Assembly: GCA_013299105.1 (NCBI GenBank)
Contig: JAAFJY010000025.1
Coordinates: 58,236 to 122,235, forward strand
DNA: 64,000 bases
Source: Chitinophagales bacterium
GTDB taxonomy: Bacteria; Bacteroidota; Bacteroidia; Chitinophagales; Saprospiraceae
Direction of reading: 5' to 3'
Within the stretch, counting starts at the first letter, position 1. Each line of letters begins with the position of its first letter. Shown here one piece after another: positions 1 to 8,705 of this stretch. Under the pieces are notes generated by a model. The model did no database searches. It had not been told where the DNA came from and worked only from the letters and a program-made list of their open reading frames with translations. The position numbers were made by a program, and so were the translations under genes.

Positions 1-1282
1 ACTGGTAGTAATCCTTCATTTTGAAATTGCGGCCAAAAGTATTCTGATAAGCCCGGTCCATCACCGTAAACCACTCTTGGCTGTTCACATAACCAATGTC
101 TTCGGGAGTTCTGGTTAAATCTGAAATCCCCGAAGAAACACTGATATTGGTACTGCCACGCCCTAGTTTTCCATTTTTGGTGGTGACAATGATTACCCCA
201 TTTGAGCCCCTGGATCCATAAATAGAGGTAGCTGCTGCGTCTTTCAAAATTTGAATACTTTCAATATCATTGGGGTTGATCAGTGACATTGGATTTTGAT
301 TGGATGACCCCAAACCACCGGGGCTACTGTAAGCAGGCATCCCATCAATGACCCAAAGCGGTTCTGTACTAGACTGGATAGAGTTGGCTCCACGGATTCT
401 AATGGTACTCGGAGCTCCAGGTTTACCACTTTGTGTAAGTACCGATACTCCAGCCGCCATGCCTTGCAATGCAGCATCGAAACTACTGACGTTGCGGGTA
501 TTCAGATCGCTTCCTTTGACCGAGGATACGGCCCCAATTACATCCGATCGACGCTGTACTCCATAGCCTACCACCAAGACTTCATCGAGTGCAGCGCTGC
601 TTCTTTCCAGGGTAATGTTGAATTCTCCTGAGCCTTTGATGTTAAATTCCTGGCTTTGATAACCAATGTAGGTAACCACCAACACCCCTTCGACGGTAGT
701 CAAATTGAGGGTATAATTGCCATCAATATCAGTGACTGTTCCGATGGCAGGATCAGACTTTAAAGTAACACTTGCACCGATTAAGGGATTGCCTTCGGAA
801 TCCTGGATCTTTCCCCTGATTGAGATCGGCGTAGGTCGCAGTTGACGAACCAATTCCTCGTGCTTTGTTTCGGAATTAGTAGGACGTACTGGTTGTTCAT
901 TTTTTTGTTCGGGTTGGAGGCCTTCTATTTTTGATTTGTGTTTCCTGACCTCGTAAATTACAATCCGGTTTTCTGAGAACTTCTTAAATTTCAATCCCGT
1001 ACCTTCCAATAACTTGTCTAAGGTCACTTCAGGGTCTTCAATTTTCTGATGTGGATTAAACCGCACTTCTATATTATCCAACAAATCAATACGATAGGAG
1101 AAATTGATCCGGTGGGCATGCCCCAAGAGCCTCAAAGCCCTGGACAAAGGCATCAGTTCGTCACTGTCCACTGCTGCGGGCAAGGCAGGGCTTGGCCAGT
1201 AAAGTTCAGCAGCCTGAACGGATGATGTATTGCTGAGAACGCCCAGCCAAACCAACAAAATGGTACAAATCAGCTTTTCCAT
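1..1282 (-). CDS. SusC/RagA-type TonB-linked outer membrane receptor (N-terminal part)
   Basis: The reading frame begins at the ATG at 1282 and runs off the left edge, so only about 427 N-terminal residues are visible. It starts with a signal peptide (MEKLICTILLVWLG...). An STN-like domain follows (about residues 40-115), then a carboxypeptidase-regulatory-like beta-sandwich (about 155-235) and a TonB plug with the motif VLVVGYGVQRRSDVIGAV and a later GSRGSNGVIIVTTKNG segment. Proteins of this type import large nutrients, usually glycans or peptides, across the outer membrane using TonB energy. The STN domain and the fecR gene directly upstream (113 bp) point to FecR/ECF-sigma surface signalling. 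A SusD partner would lie outside the window. The family call is secure; the substrate is unknown. Confidence 0.93.
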   Translation of the reverse strand, partial: MEKLICTILLVWLGVLSNTSSVQAAELYWPSPALPAAVDSDELMPLSRALRLLGHAHRINFSYRIDLLDNIEVRFNPHQKIEDPEVTLDKLLEGTGLKFKKFSENRIVIYEVRKHKSKIEGLQPEQKNEQPVRPTNSETKHEELVRQLRPTPISIRGKIQDSEGNPLIGASVTLKSDPAIGTVTDIDGNYTLNLTTVEGVLVVTYIGYQSQEFNIKGSGEFNITLERSSAALDEVLVVGYGVQRRSDVIGAVSSVKGSDLNTRNVSSFDAALQGMAAGVSVLTQSGKPGAPSTIRIRGANSIQSSTEPLWVIDGMPAYSSPGGLGSSNQNPMSLINPNDIESIQILKDAAATSIYGSRGSNGVIIVTTKNGKLGRGSTNISVSSGISDLTRTPEDIGYVNSQEWFTVMDRAYQNTFGRNFKMKDYYQ

Positions 1283-1394
1283 AATGCACATAAAATTTTA
1301 CAAACAAGCAGAACATTGAGGTATGGCACTCCCACTTCAATGGGCAGACCATTGAGCACATTTAACAAAAAACACATTGCTTAAATTCAGGGGA

Positions 1395-2444
1395 TTATTC
1401 AATCCCTTGTAATACATTCAGCCGAATCGTGTCACCTTGCCGGGTCACACCAATCCCTTCGGACAACAATAATAATTCTAGGGTCTCCAAACATTCTTCC
1501 AAGTTATTAGTGGGCAGCGAAGCGCGGAGCGGCAATTGCCTAATACTTTCATTATCAATCAACAAGCGAACTTTGTAGATTTCCTCCATTCGCGTAGTCA
1601 CCTCATTTAAAGTGGCTGATTCAAACATCAAAACGCCATCTTTCCACGAGCTTAGGGTTTTGGTATCGATACCAGCGTTAAGTTTTAGGGTTTTTGCACT
1701 GCGATTGTACAAGACTACATCACCAGGTTTCATGCCCAATTTGCGCAGTTGCTGGTCTTTTTGGTAGCTCAATTGGATACTCCCTTCTTCCAATGCCACA
1801 GCGGTTGTTACTTGTTTGGTGTTGACATTAAAATGAGTTCCCAACACTTCAATATCCAGCCCTGGGGTATGTACAATGAACTTTGTGCGGGTTGAGGGGA
1901 TTTTTTGTACTGCAAAATAAGCTTCTCCCTTCAGCCATACTTCCCGGTCACATCCCTTCTTCCAACAAGATTTTACCCGCAAGTTTGAGTTGGCATTCAG
2001 GCTCACTTTTGAGCCGTCGGGGAGGGTAATCAATTCTTGTTGCCCATAAGCGGTAGCATAGGTTTCAATCAAGGGTTTTTGCATCAATTTCCACCCCAGA
2101 AAACCAAGCCCCAAGATAAAAGCTACACTAGCAGCAATTTTCATCCAGTTCCAACGGGGCTGCAAAGCCACTACAGGCGCTAAATTAGGATCTTGCAATA
2201 GGCCCTGTACCTGTTTGAAGGACGCTTCAATTTCAGGTCTTTGGTATTGGGCATCGAAATGCATAACAATTGCCTGCAGCATGGTCCGGGCTTTGTTCAA
2301 CTCACCTTTTTGTGCTGGGTAAGTACGCAAGTATGCCTGCCAAAAAGCATTGGTATCCTGATCAGGAGATTTTACCCACTGCCGGAATTGCTCGTCTTCT
2401 ACCAACATTTCGGCACTATATTGTGCATATTTTTCGTAGCTCAT
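1395..2444 (-). CDS. FecR-family anti-sigma factor
   Basis: 349 residues. The first 100 residues are cytoplasmic and would bind the sigma factor. One membrane helix lies at about 101-121 (MKIAASVAFILGLGFLGWKL). A periplasmic FecR domain follows (about 130-230, with ITLPDGSKVSLNANSNL), and a C-terminal DUF4974-like domain that contacts the STN domain of the receptor. Members relay ligand binding at the outer membrane to an ECF sigma factor. The receptor gene lies immediately downstream and the sigma gene diverges upstream, so all three parts of a surface-signalling system are together. The family assignment is firm. Confidence 0.93.
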   Translation of the reverse strand: MSYEKYAQYSAEMLVEDEQFRQWVKSPDQDTNAFWQAYLRTYPAQKGELNKARTMLQAIVMHFDAQYQRPEIEASFKQVQGLLQDPNLAPVVALQPRWNWMKIAASVAFILGLGFLGWKLMQKPLIETYATAYGQQELITLPDGSKVSLNANSNLRVKSCWKKGCDREVWLKGEAYFAVQKIPSTRTKFIVHTPGLDIEVLGTHFNVNTKQVTTAVALEEGSIQLSYQKDQQLRKLGMKPGDVVLYNRSAKTLKLNAGIDTKTLSSWKDGVLMFESATLNEVTTRMEEIYKVRLLIDNESIRQLPLRASLPTNNLEECLETLELLLLSEGIGVTRQGDTIRLNVLQGIE

Positions 2445-2584
2445 GCTGCTGGTGTTTTATCCACACTTCAATTATATAATCATTGAGCTAACCAAACATA
2501 ACCTCTGGTCACCAATTTTTTTTTGCTTTTTGGATTTATTGTAAAAAAATGATGCGGCTTATGCCGATTTCGCCATACTTTATT

Positions 2585-2592
2585 TAGTTTTG
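2585..2592 (+). promoter_or_regulatory. candidate -7 box of the sigma gene
   Basis: TAGTTTTG fits the Bacteroidota -7 consensus TAnnTTTG and lies 30 bp before the ATG of the sigma gene. No TTG is seen at the right distance upstream, so this is weak evidence. Confidence 0.3.
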
Positions 2593-2622
2593 GTTGCAAC
2601 TATCAAGATCAGTTTCATTTTT

Positions 2623-3225
2623 ATGCGTCGTATTCAACTTCCCGATAACACTACTGAACGGTTGGCAAAGGGCAGCGAGCAAGCTTTCCAAGACTTGTAC
2701 CATGCTTATTTTCCAAATCTCATGCGGTATGGAAAAGCCATCAGTGATGACTTGGAATTGATCAGGGATACCATCCAGGATTTATTCGTGTGGGTGTGGC
2801 AAAATCGGGAGCGACTGGTCCAGTTAGAACAACTTGATGCTTACCTTTATCGGGCTTTTCGCAATAATTTGTCAGCGCTACTCAATCAAAGTAATAATCG
2901 ACAGCAGTTGCTGACCATTATCAGTAGTCATCAAAACGGACTTTTGACTGAAGGCAAAATAGAACTTGAAGAAAAAGAAGAAGAGCAAAAAACCAAAAAT
3001 CAGCTTAGAAAACTAATTGACGAACTTCCGCAAAAACAACGCGAGGTGATTTATTTACGCTATTATGAAGAAAAAACCTATCACGAAATTGCCGAGATTT
3101 TAGAAGTCAATACCCAGGTAGCCCAGAACTATGCCATGCGAGCCCTGGCAAAATTGCGGGAGCATAGCCATGTATTGGAAAAATTACTTTACCCAGCTTT
3201 GGCCATGTTGCTACAATTTAGTTGA
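2623..3225 (+). CDS. ECF RNA polymerase sigma factor
   Basis: 200 residues from the ATG at 2623 (MRRIQLPDN). An in-frame TTG further upstream overlaps the likely -7 box and is not used here. Sigma region 2 is seen at about residues 20-85 (LYHAYFPNLMRYGKAI, then DTIQDLFVWVWQNRERL). Region 4 lies near the C-terminus (LPQKQREVIYLRYYEEKTY followed by a helix-turn-helix). Region 3 and the long region 1 are absent, as in group IV sigma factors. It diverges from the fecR/receptor pair and is expected to drive that locus when released by FecR. The start choice is moderately sure; the family call is firm. Confidence 0.93.
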   Translation: MRRIQLPDNTTERLAKGSEQAFQDLYHAYFPNLMRYGKAISDDLELIRDTIQDLFVWVWQNRERLVQLEQLDAYLYRAFRNNLSALLNQSNNRQQLLTIISSHQNGLLTEGKIELEEKEEEQKTKNQLRKLIDELPQKQREVIYLRYYEEKTYHEIAEILEVNTQVAQNYAMRALAKLREHSHVLEKLLYPALAMLLQFS

Positions 3226-3970
3226 GCCTCGAATCACTACCCCGCTGGCCCAGGCTGGAAATCCAATTTCCCATGCAAAGCCTCGGTGATTTTTTCGGCT
3301 GTTGCTTAGTTACTGGCTTGGTCGAGGATGATTTATACTTGTCCACCTTAGGTTTTGCGCAAAGCCACAAAAAGAAAAGCCAATAAAAGGCTACTCTGTG
3401 GTGTCTTGGGATAGCATGACCTCGCCGAAGGCGGGCACTTTTGTTTCCTTTTGTGTTTCAAAAAAACACTTTTGCTTTTGCACAATACCTTTTGCGGTTT
3501 AGTATAGGTTTGATTGTTGATAGGTTGCAGCAATTTTCCATGTGGCCATTCACCTAATATTTGATGCAACATCTCGCTAGATTTCAGATGAGATTCAGGA
3601 GCGGCTTTGTCCCCGGACTGAAGTCCAGGGTTACACGATTATAGATGTGGTTTCGGCTTTTGATCTAGAAATTTAGGAAATTTTATTCATTGATTGTACA
3701 TCTTCAGTCCTTTTCGCTTTAATGGATGGCAAAAGATTGAGTTTTGAAAACTTCGGAGAAGTTTCTGTAGCAGTGATTTTTATGGTGAACATGCAGCGTT
3801 TACGACCGCGAAGCAGGCCAATTCTGAAAATTCTTTCAAATTCTGGTTTGGTCAACGTCCCGCAAGTAATTCTGTAATCCTGAAAATTCTGGTTTAGACA
3901 AAAAGTGGCAGATAAAAAACGCCTCGCTTGATTGTTGAGACCACATTCTCCGAGGTTTTCAGTAAACACC
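3226..3970. other. gene-poor intergenic stretch
   Basis: I see no credible gene here. Open frames on the minus strand at 3348-3572 and 3673-3972 have biased composition, no recognisable domain and no start context. The stretch holds one family E repeat (3561-3648) and ends at a strong terminator hairpin. Confidence 0.6.
3561..3648 (+). repeat. family E REP-like repeat, copy 1
   Basis: The sequence shares its length with 54552-54642 and a shorter part with 62829-62911. The core is a GGACTGAAGTCC palindrome within TCCCCGGACTGAAGTCCAGG, followed by GTTACACGAT. The flanking TTGATGCAAC and AGATGT blocks are also shared with copy 2. Confidence 0.7.
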
Positions 3971-4007
3971 AAAAACGCGCTTCATGGCTCAAATGAAGCG
4001 CGTTTTT
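3971..4007. terminator. strong bidirectional terminator
   Basis: Two 15-base arms (3971-3985 and 3993-4007) are perfectly complementary around a 7-base loop. One arm is A-rich at its outer end and the other T-rich, so it can act on both strands. It lies 19 bp downstream of the outer-membrane protein gene at 4026-4607. Confidence 0.85.
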
Positions 4008-4025
4008 ATTGCAAACACAGTTTTT

Positions 4026-4607
4026 TTATTTCTTAGCGCCAAAACGATAACCAATCATGATGGAGAGTGGAATGTCGAGGTTAACTAAGGGGATACCTGA
4101 CAAATCAATTGGTTCAGAACCATCAATGGCTTCAAACCGGTAAACAAAAGCACGACCAATCCCCAAGTTGAAGTCGAAGAGGAAGCGATCACCACGAGCA
4201 AAAAACTTGATGCCTGTCAGAAAACCCACTGATAAACGATCAGTGTTGTAAACATCATTGATGTCAGCATCTGTAGTCTTTGCGCTGCCCCTGGAATAGC
4301 GAGAGTACATGCCCAAGTAAAATTTATCCTGGCCAAGTTCTGAGGGATTGAGGTAGTATCGGCCATTGAGTCCCAATCGCAGTACCCGATTGCGCAACTC
4401 TGGTTCATCATTGATCGTGAGGGTGTTCCAGCCTGCTCCAACCGTGGCTTCCAAGCCAAAATTATCAGACATGCCGAACTCAGAGCGCAAATTGACGGTA
4501 CCAAAAACAGGCCCCAATGGTCCAATTTTCAAGTCAACTTGGGCGTAGGAAGTAACAACGCAACCAATAATCAGGGCAAGGGCAAGGGTTTTGTGAAGTT
4601 TAATCAT
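4026..4607 (-). CDS. outer-membrane beta-barrel protein, unknown role
   Basis: 193 residues. A signal peptide (MIKLHKTLALALIIGCVVTSYA, cut after AQ) is followed by alternating amphipathic beta strands and glycines. The C-terminus ends in strands such as IPLSIMIGYRFGAK. It resembles small porin-like or opacity-type barrels of Bacteroidota. A TAACTTTG box on the minus strand at 4645-4652 may be its -7 element. It stands alone, with a strong terminator downstream. No function can be assigned. Confidence 0.7.
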   Translation of the reverse strand: MIKLHKTLALALIIGCVVTSYAQVDLKIGPLGPVFGTVNLRSEFGMSDNFGLEATVGAGWNTLTINDEPELRNRVLRLGLNGRYYLNPSELGQDKFYLGMYSRYSRGSAKTTDADINDVYNTDRLSVGFLTGIKFFARGDRFLFDFNLGIGRAFVYRFEAIDGSEPIDLSGIPLVNLDIPLSIMIGYRFGAKK

Positions 4608-4805
4608 GGTGCAATGATTTAAAAGGGTGATTTTACAAAGATCACAAAGTTAGATGGTTATTTCTGGTAAAGGGTTGTTAAAGTCGTGTATATTTTGCTT
4701 AAAGTGGTGTTAAAGTAGTAGAGGAGTTGAAGGTTGAAGGGTTGAAAAGAAGGGGCTTCGAGCGAAAAATCAGCCCCCGAAACGAGGAAAGCCCTGCTAA
4801 TCCTG

Positions 4806-5567
4806 CTAAAAAATAGCCAAAAACAAGTAGATCACCACCTCCGCCAATTGCTGGGTAGCCCCTAAACAATCGCCCGTGTAGCCACCGATCCACCTGCTAA
4901 ACCAGGATCCCAAACGCCATTTGAGCAGTAGCAAAGGCGCAAAAACCAACAAATACAATGGATTCCGGGCATAAATCACCACCGAAACCAAGGGAATCAA
5001 TGCAAAAGTAGCTGCCAGCAGCAACTCCGACAACTGCATTTCCTTGGCCACAGGTTTCACCTTGCTGCTGGCATCTTCCCTCGCATAAGGGTGAGTATAA
5101 ATAAAGGTCAGCGCCGTGAAACGACTCAGGGGATGCGCCACCAGCAAAGCCGCAATGGCTTGCAGCGAGGACATTTGATTTAAAAGGGCAAATTTCAGGC
5201 CCAAAAGCAAGCCCAAGCCCGCCAAACCATAAGTACCCACCCGCGAATCCTTCATGATTTCGAGGATTTTGGCCGCCGTCCAGCCGCCGCCAAAACCATC
5301 ACAAACATCCGCAAAGCCATCTTCGTGAAATGCTCCAGTGATGAGAATCGAAGCCACCATGCTCAACAAAATGGCTACTGGCCAGGTCCAAAGGTAAGCT
5401 GCTCCAATCAAAACCATAACCGAACCGAGCCCAACAATCCAACCAATAAAAGGAAAATAAACCGTAGCCCGATTGAGCAAGTCCTCATCGTGGGTCATCC
5501 AGGAAGGAACTGGAATGCGGGTGTAAAACATCACAGCATTGAGAAAAATCATCAGTTGGCGGCGCAT
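4806..5567 (-). CDS. cobS: adenosylcobinamide-GDP ribazoletransferase
   Basis: 253 residues from the ATG at 5567 (MRRQLMIFLNAVMFYTRIPVP). The frame is open further upstream, but that extension overlaps the divergent ung gene and looks non-coding. This is an integral membrane protein with the family pattern YTRIPVP, FPFIGWIVG, GAFHEDGFADVCDGFGGG and VGTYGLAGLGLLLG, plus C-terminal GGYTGDCLGATQQLAE. It joins alpha-ribazole to adenosylcobinamide-GDP in the last steps of B12 assembly. cobT lies 44 kb away, beside the B12 riboswitch. No riboswitch is seen in front of cobS. The identification is very secure. Confidence 0.95.
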   Translation of the reverse strand: MRRQLMIFLNAVMFYTRIPVPSWMTHDEDLLNRATVYFPFIGWIVGLGSVMVLIGAAYLWTWPVAILLSMVASILITGAFHEDGFADVCDGFGGGWTAAKILEIMKDSRVGTYGLAGLGLLLGLKFALLNQMSSLQAIAALLVAHPLSRFTALTFIYTHPYAREDASSKVKPVAKEMQLSELLLAATFALIPLVSVVIYARNPLYLLVFAPLLLLKWRLGSWFSRWIGGYTGDCLGATQQLAEVVIYLFLAIF

Positions 5568-5706
5568 ATCATAGGTTTTGCGGCGAAAATAGAACAGAAA
5601 GCAGTGGAATAGGGGAAAAATTGCCACTTTGAAAGGTAAAAGCTCACAAATTTTTGGCGATTGCCAACTGAAATGTAGAACTTGGCAGCAAAATACAAGA
5701 CCCATC

Positions 5707-6381
5707 ATGGCCGAAGTCAAAATCGAAGCTTCCTGGAAAAATGTCCTCGCCGAGGAATTCAACAAGCCTTACTTTGAAGACTTGGTGCAAAACCTTCGTC
5801 AGCTAAAAACCGATGGAAAGACCATCTATCCTCCAGGACAGCTGATTTTCAACGCTTTTGAGCTCACTCCATTTGATAAGGTAAGGGTGGTAATCCTGGG
5901 CCAAGACCCCTATCACAACCCTGGTGAAGCGATGGGCTTGTCTTTTTCGGTGCCCCGTGGGGTTGCCATTCCTCCGTCCTTGAGGAATATTTACAAGGAA
6001 ATAAGCGACGACCTGGGCCTGTCTATTCCCGCTCATGGTGACCTCAGTACTTGGGCGGAACAAGGCGTATTTTTACTCAACGCTTTTTTGACCGTAGAAA
6101 AAAACCAGGCCGCTTCGCACCGCAACATCGGCTGGCATACCTTCACCGATGCGGTGATCGAGCGCTTGTCAACTGAACGAGCAGGGCTGGTATTCATGCT
6201 TTGGGGCAATTTCGCCCGCGAAAAAAAGAGCCTGATTGATGCGGGAAAACACCTGATTTTGGAGGCTGCTCACCCTTCTCCATTGGCCAAAGGGGCTTTT
6301 TTCAGGTGCAAACATTTTTCGAAAGCGAATGCTTATTTGAGCGAAAACCAGCAAGCGGAAATCAATTGGGCCATTGAATGA
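5707..6381 (+). CDS. ung: uracil-DNA glycosylase, family 1
   Basis: 224 residues from the ATG at 5707 (MAEVKIEASWKNVL), the usual family length. The water-activating motif GQDPYHNPGEAMGLSFS is at about residues 65-81 (Asp67), and the DNA-binding loop HPSPLAKGAFFRCKHFSKAN is near the C-terminus. It removes uracil from DNA as the first step of base-excision repair. It diverges from cobS. Its stop overlaps the start of the next gene (ATGA at 6378), so the two are translationally coupled. Confidence 0.96.
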   Translation: MAEVKIEASWKNVLAEEFNKPYFEDLVQNLRQLKTDGKTIYPPGQLIFNAFELTPFDKVRVVILGQDPYHNPGEAMGLSFSVPRGVAIPPSLRNIYKEISDDLGLSIPAHGDLSTWAEQGVFLLNAFLTVEKNQAASHRNIGWHTFTDAVIERLSTERAGLVFMLWGNFAREKKSLIDAGKHLILEAAHPSPLAKGAFFRCKHFSKANAYLSENQQAEINWAIE

Positions 6382-7055
6382 GTCTTCTAGTGCAAGCAAA
6401 AGATCCAGACCATTACCTGACCATCGCCGCCCCATGTACGGGTGAGCTGCGCGAACGTGGCAGCAAGTTCATCGCCTACGCCTTCCCGCTGCTGGAGGAA
6501 CACGATTGGCAAATTCATTTGGAAGCGATTCGCAAAGAGCACCCCAAAGCCAACCATCATTGCTTTGCTTTTCGCCTGGGCTTGGACAAAAACCACTACC
6601 GCGCAAATGACGATGGCGAACCAAGTGGTACCGCAGGGCGACCAATTCTGGGGCAAATCGATAGTTTTGGGCTGACCAATGTACTGGTGGTAGTGGTGCG
6701 CTATTTTGGTGGCACTTTGCTGGGCACTGCTGGTCTGATCAGTGCCTACCGCGACAGCGCAGCAGAGGCCTTGAAAAATGCTGATTTGCTGGAAAAATCG
6801 GTAGAAATCATTTTTTTCATCGAATTCAATTACGCCATGACCAGCCCGGTGATGAATGCCCTTAAAAAACTGGGCTTGCGTCCTCAAAACCAGACTTATT
6901 CGGAGGAAGGAAGCCGTTTGGAAGTCGCCATTTTAAAAAGCAAAATAGAGGATACTTTTCTGCAATTCAAGGCGCTGGTGATGGAGATCAGTACCGAGGA
7001 AGCTGCTGGCGTGGAGCAGGTAAATGGGGTAGAGTGGTTAATGGTTAGTTGTTAG
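6378..7055 (+). CDS. IMPACT/YigZ-family protein
   Basis: 225 residues. The N-terminal UPF0029 domain carries RERGSKFIAYAFPL, then HHCFAFRLG, DDGEPSGTAGRPIL and VLVVVVRYFGGTLLGTAGL. A DUF1949-like ferredoxin fold follows (about 135-215). In bacteria the role of YigZ is not settled; the eukaryotic relative IMPACT regulates Gcn2. The gene overlaps ung by 4 bp. Its last codons (WLMVSC and stop) are formed by a TTAGTTG heptamer repeat at 7036-7063, so the extreme C-terminus was probably set by repeat expansion. Confidence 0.92.
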   Translation: MSLLVQAKDPDHYLTIAAPCTGELRERGSKFIAYAFPLLEEHDWQIHLEAIRKEHPKANHHCFAFRLGLDKNHYRANDDGEPSGTAGRPILGQIDSFGLTNVLVVVVRYFGGTLLGTAGLISAYRDSAAEALKNADLLEKSVEIIFFIEFNYAMTSPVMNALKKLGLRPQNQTYSEEGSRLEVAILKSKIEDTFLQFKALVMEISTEEAAGVEQVNGVEWLMVSC

Positions 7056-7063
7056 TTGTTAAG
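7036..7063 (+). repeat. TTAGTTG heptamer tract at the end of yigZ
   Basis: GGTTAATGGTTAGTTGTTAG and a following repeat unit span the stop codon of the yigZ-like gene. The same unit recurs at 8488-8522. Confidence 0.6.
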
Positions 7064-7116
7064 GGATGGCACAAGAATGAGTTATAAAAATTGGCAGGGC
7101 AATTTTTGAGTTAAGT

Positions 7117-7180
7117 GAGGTCAACGTCATGCTGGAAATCAGTGAAAATCAGTTTTATCTGTTACATCCGTGTTCCTAAC
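7117..7180 (+). repeat. family A relic
   Basis: GTCAACGTCATGCTGGAAAT and, further on, ATCCGTGTTCC match parts of the full family A elements at 11195-11488 and 44062-44357. The middle and both ends are lost. A small GC-rich hairpin follows (7185-7199). Otherwise 7056-7347 holds nothing I can name. Confidence 0.5.
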
Positions 7181-7347
7181 TTGAAGCCGCAAAGCGGCTA
7201 AAGGCTTTCGTCAACTTATTTATCATATTTAATCAGCGGCCCTAAATACGCCCTAAAAACGAAACTGGGCAAAGCGATCAACACCTTGCCCAGCATCCGA
7301 GGGGCCTTCTCTTTTCAACAAGTCAACCCCTCAACTTCTCAACTGCT

Positions 7348-8457
7348 TCAGAGTACTTTCTTCAGCTCGCGCTCAATGCTCTCCGCACCGCGTACTTCGG
7401 TCGAAACGATGTTGCCTTGGCGATCAATCAAGAAGGCACGCGGAATTCCTTGTACGCCATACATCTGTGCGGCCGATGAACTCCACTTGTTCAGGTCGCT
7501 TACGTGGTGAGGCCAACTCAGTTGGTCTTGCTGAATCGCTTGGACCCATGCCTGGCGGCCAGCTTCACGGGCCTGACTCACCTGCCCAGGGCTTGCGCCT
7601 TCGGCTTCGCGAGGATCTACGCCATCGAGCGATACACTATATATGGTAAAGCCTTTGTCTTTGTATTTGTTGTAAACCGCTACCACGTTGGGGTTTTCGC
7701 CACGGCAAGGGCCACACCAACTGGCCCAAAAATCGAGGAGAACCACTTGGCCTTTGAGGTCCGACAACTTGATCTTTTTGCCTTGTGGGCTGGGCAAGTT
7801 GATATCAGGAGCGGGTTGGCCTATTTTTACCACCTGCATGGCTTGCTGGGCGAGGAATTGCTCTTCCAAAGCGGCCACTTGCTGCTGCATACCCGGCAAA
7901 AGGGGCAAATCAGGCAAGGTGCTGGCTAGTTTTTCCAAAGCAGCTTTTTGTGTTTGAATCCCATTTGCATCGGTTCCCAGGGTCAAAAAAGCCAAAAAGG
8001 CACCTACCAAGGGGCTCTTGGTCGTGTCTACAAAATTGATCACATCGTTGGAACTGTATGCACGAGTAGCAACTTTCTGTAAGGCTCCATTGAACAGCTT
8101 AGCGTCTTTTGATCCTTCTATGGTCACCGCTTGGGCGTTCATCGTAGCCAAATCGCCGTCAACTTTGATGGTCTTTTCGGTTCCATCTACCACCAATGCC
8201 AGGCGATTGGCACCAATGCGTAGGTTGTAAACCCCTTGCTTGAGCCCTTCTGGAAATTTGAGTTTGAAAGCGCCTTGTGCATCAGCATCAGTTTTTTCCA
8301 ACACGTTGCTGGCTTGGCCGATGGCTACTTCGTCCAAAAAAACCTGGAGGTTGCCCGCACCTTTGAATTGGCCTTCGATGTTAGTGCCCTTGCTGCCACA
8401 GCCAAACAGGCCCAGAAGCAAAGCAAAAAGCAGGGTATTTAAGCTATTTATTTTCAT
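7348..8457 (-). CDS. TlpA-like lipoprotein thioredoxin with DUF4369-like N-terminus
   Basis: 369 residues. A lipoprotein signal ends at Cys20 (LLGLFGC). A beta-rich DUF4369-like region spans about 25-120, then a helical linker. The C-terminal TlpA/AhpC-type thioredoxin fold (about 210-369) carries WASWCGPC with redox cysteines 248 and 251 and the cis-proline segment GIPRAFLID. It should act in the periplasm, anchored to a membrane, reducing or resolving disulphides, for example in cytochrome c maturation. No partner gene is adjacent. The domain calls are firm; the substrate is unknown. Confidence 0.9.
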   Translation of the reverse strand: MKINSLNTLLFALLLGLFGCGSKGTNIEGQFKGAGNLQVFLDEVAIGQASNVLEKTDADAQGAFKLKFPEGLKQGVYNLRIGANRLALVVDGTEKTIKVDGDLATMNAQAVTIEGSKDAKLFNGALQKVATRAYSSNDVINFVDTTKSPLVGAFLAFLTLGTDANGIQTQKAALEKLASTLPDLPLLPGMQQQVAALEEQFLAQQAMQVVKIGQPAPDINLPSPQGKKIKLSDLKGQVVLLDFWASWCGPCRGENPNVVAVYNKYKDKGFTIYSVSLDGVDPREAEGASPGQVSQAREAGRQAWVQAIQQDQLSWPHHVSDLNKWSSSAAQMYGVQGIPRAFLIDRQGNIVSTEVRGAESIERELKKVL

Positions 8458-8487
8458 GGTAATGAGTTTGCAAGAAGAAAAAGGGGG

Positions 8488-8522
8488 GATAGTTGTTAGT
8501 TGTTAATGGTTAGTTGTTAGTT
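8488..8522 (+). repeat. TTAGTTG heptamer tract
   Basis: Direct copies of TTAGTTG/TTAATGG units lie between the TlpA-like gene and the family C element. They are like those at 7036-7063. Confidence 0.55.
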
Positions 8523-8542
8523 ACTGACCAGTAGATTTTCTA

Positions 8543-8705
8543 AGAGCGTGTTTAAATATTGGAGGTTTAGGCAGAAAACGAGTCAAATTTTGACTAATCG
8601 AGGCAGGAAAAGCGGAGTTATGCAGCGCATAATGAGCATTTTCCTAACGAAGAGTAGGCGAAATTGGGCCGTTTTATGACAAACAAAAAATTTTAAACAG
8701 GCTCT
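8543..8705 (+). mobile_element. family C MITE-like element, copy 1
   Basis: 163 bp. The terminal inverted repeats are AGAGCGTGTTTAA and TTAAACAGGCTCT (one mismatch). An internal hairpin TTATGCAGCGCATAA is followed by TGAGCATTTT. Related copies lie at 46143-46480 (interrupted), 47467-47626 and 63505-63671. No transposase is encoded. The right end overlaps the last codons and the TAA stop of purL, read on the minus strand. Confidence 0.75.

Noticed and set aside
3673..3972. 99-codon minus-strand frame
   Set aside because: No domain, biased composition and overlap with a terminator; not called as a gene.
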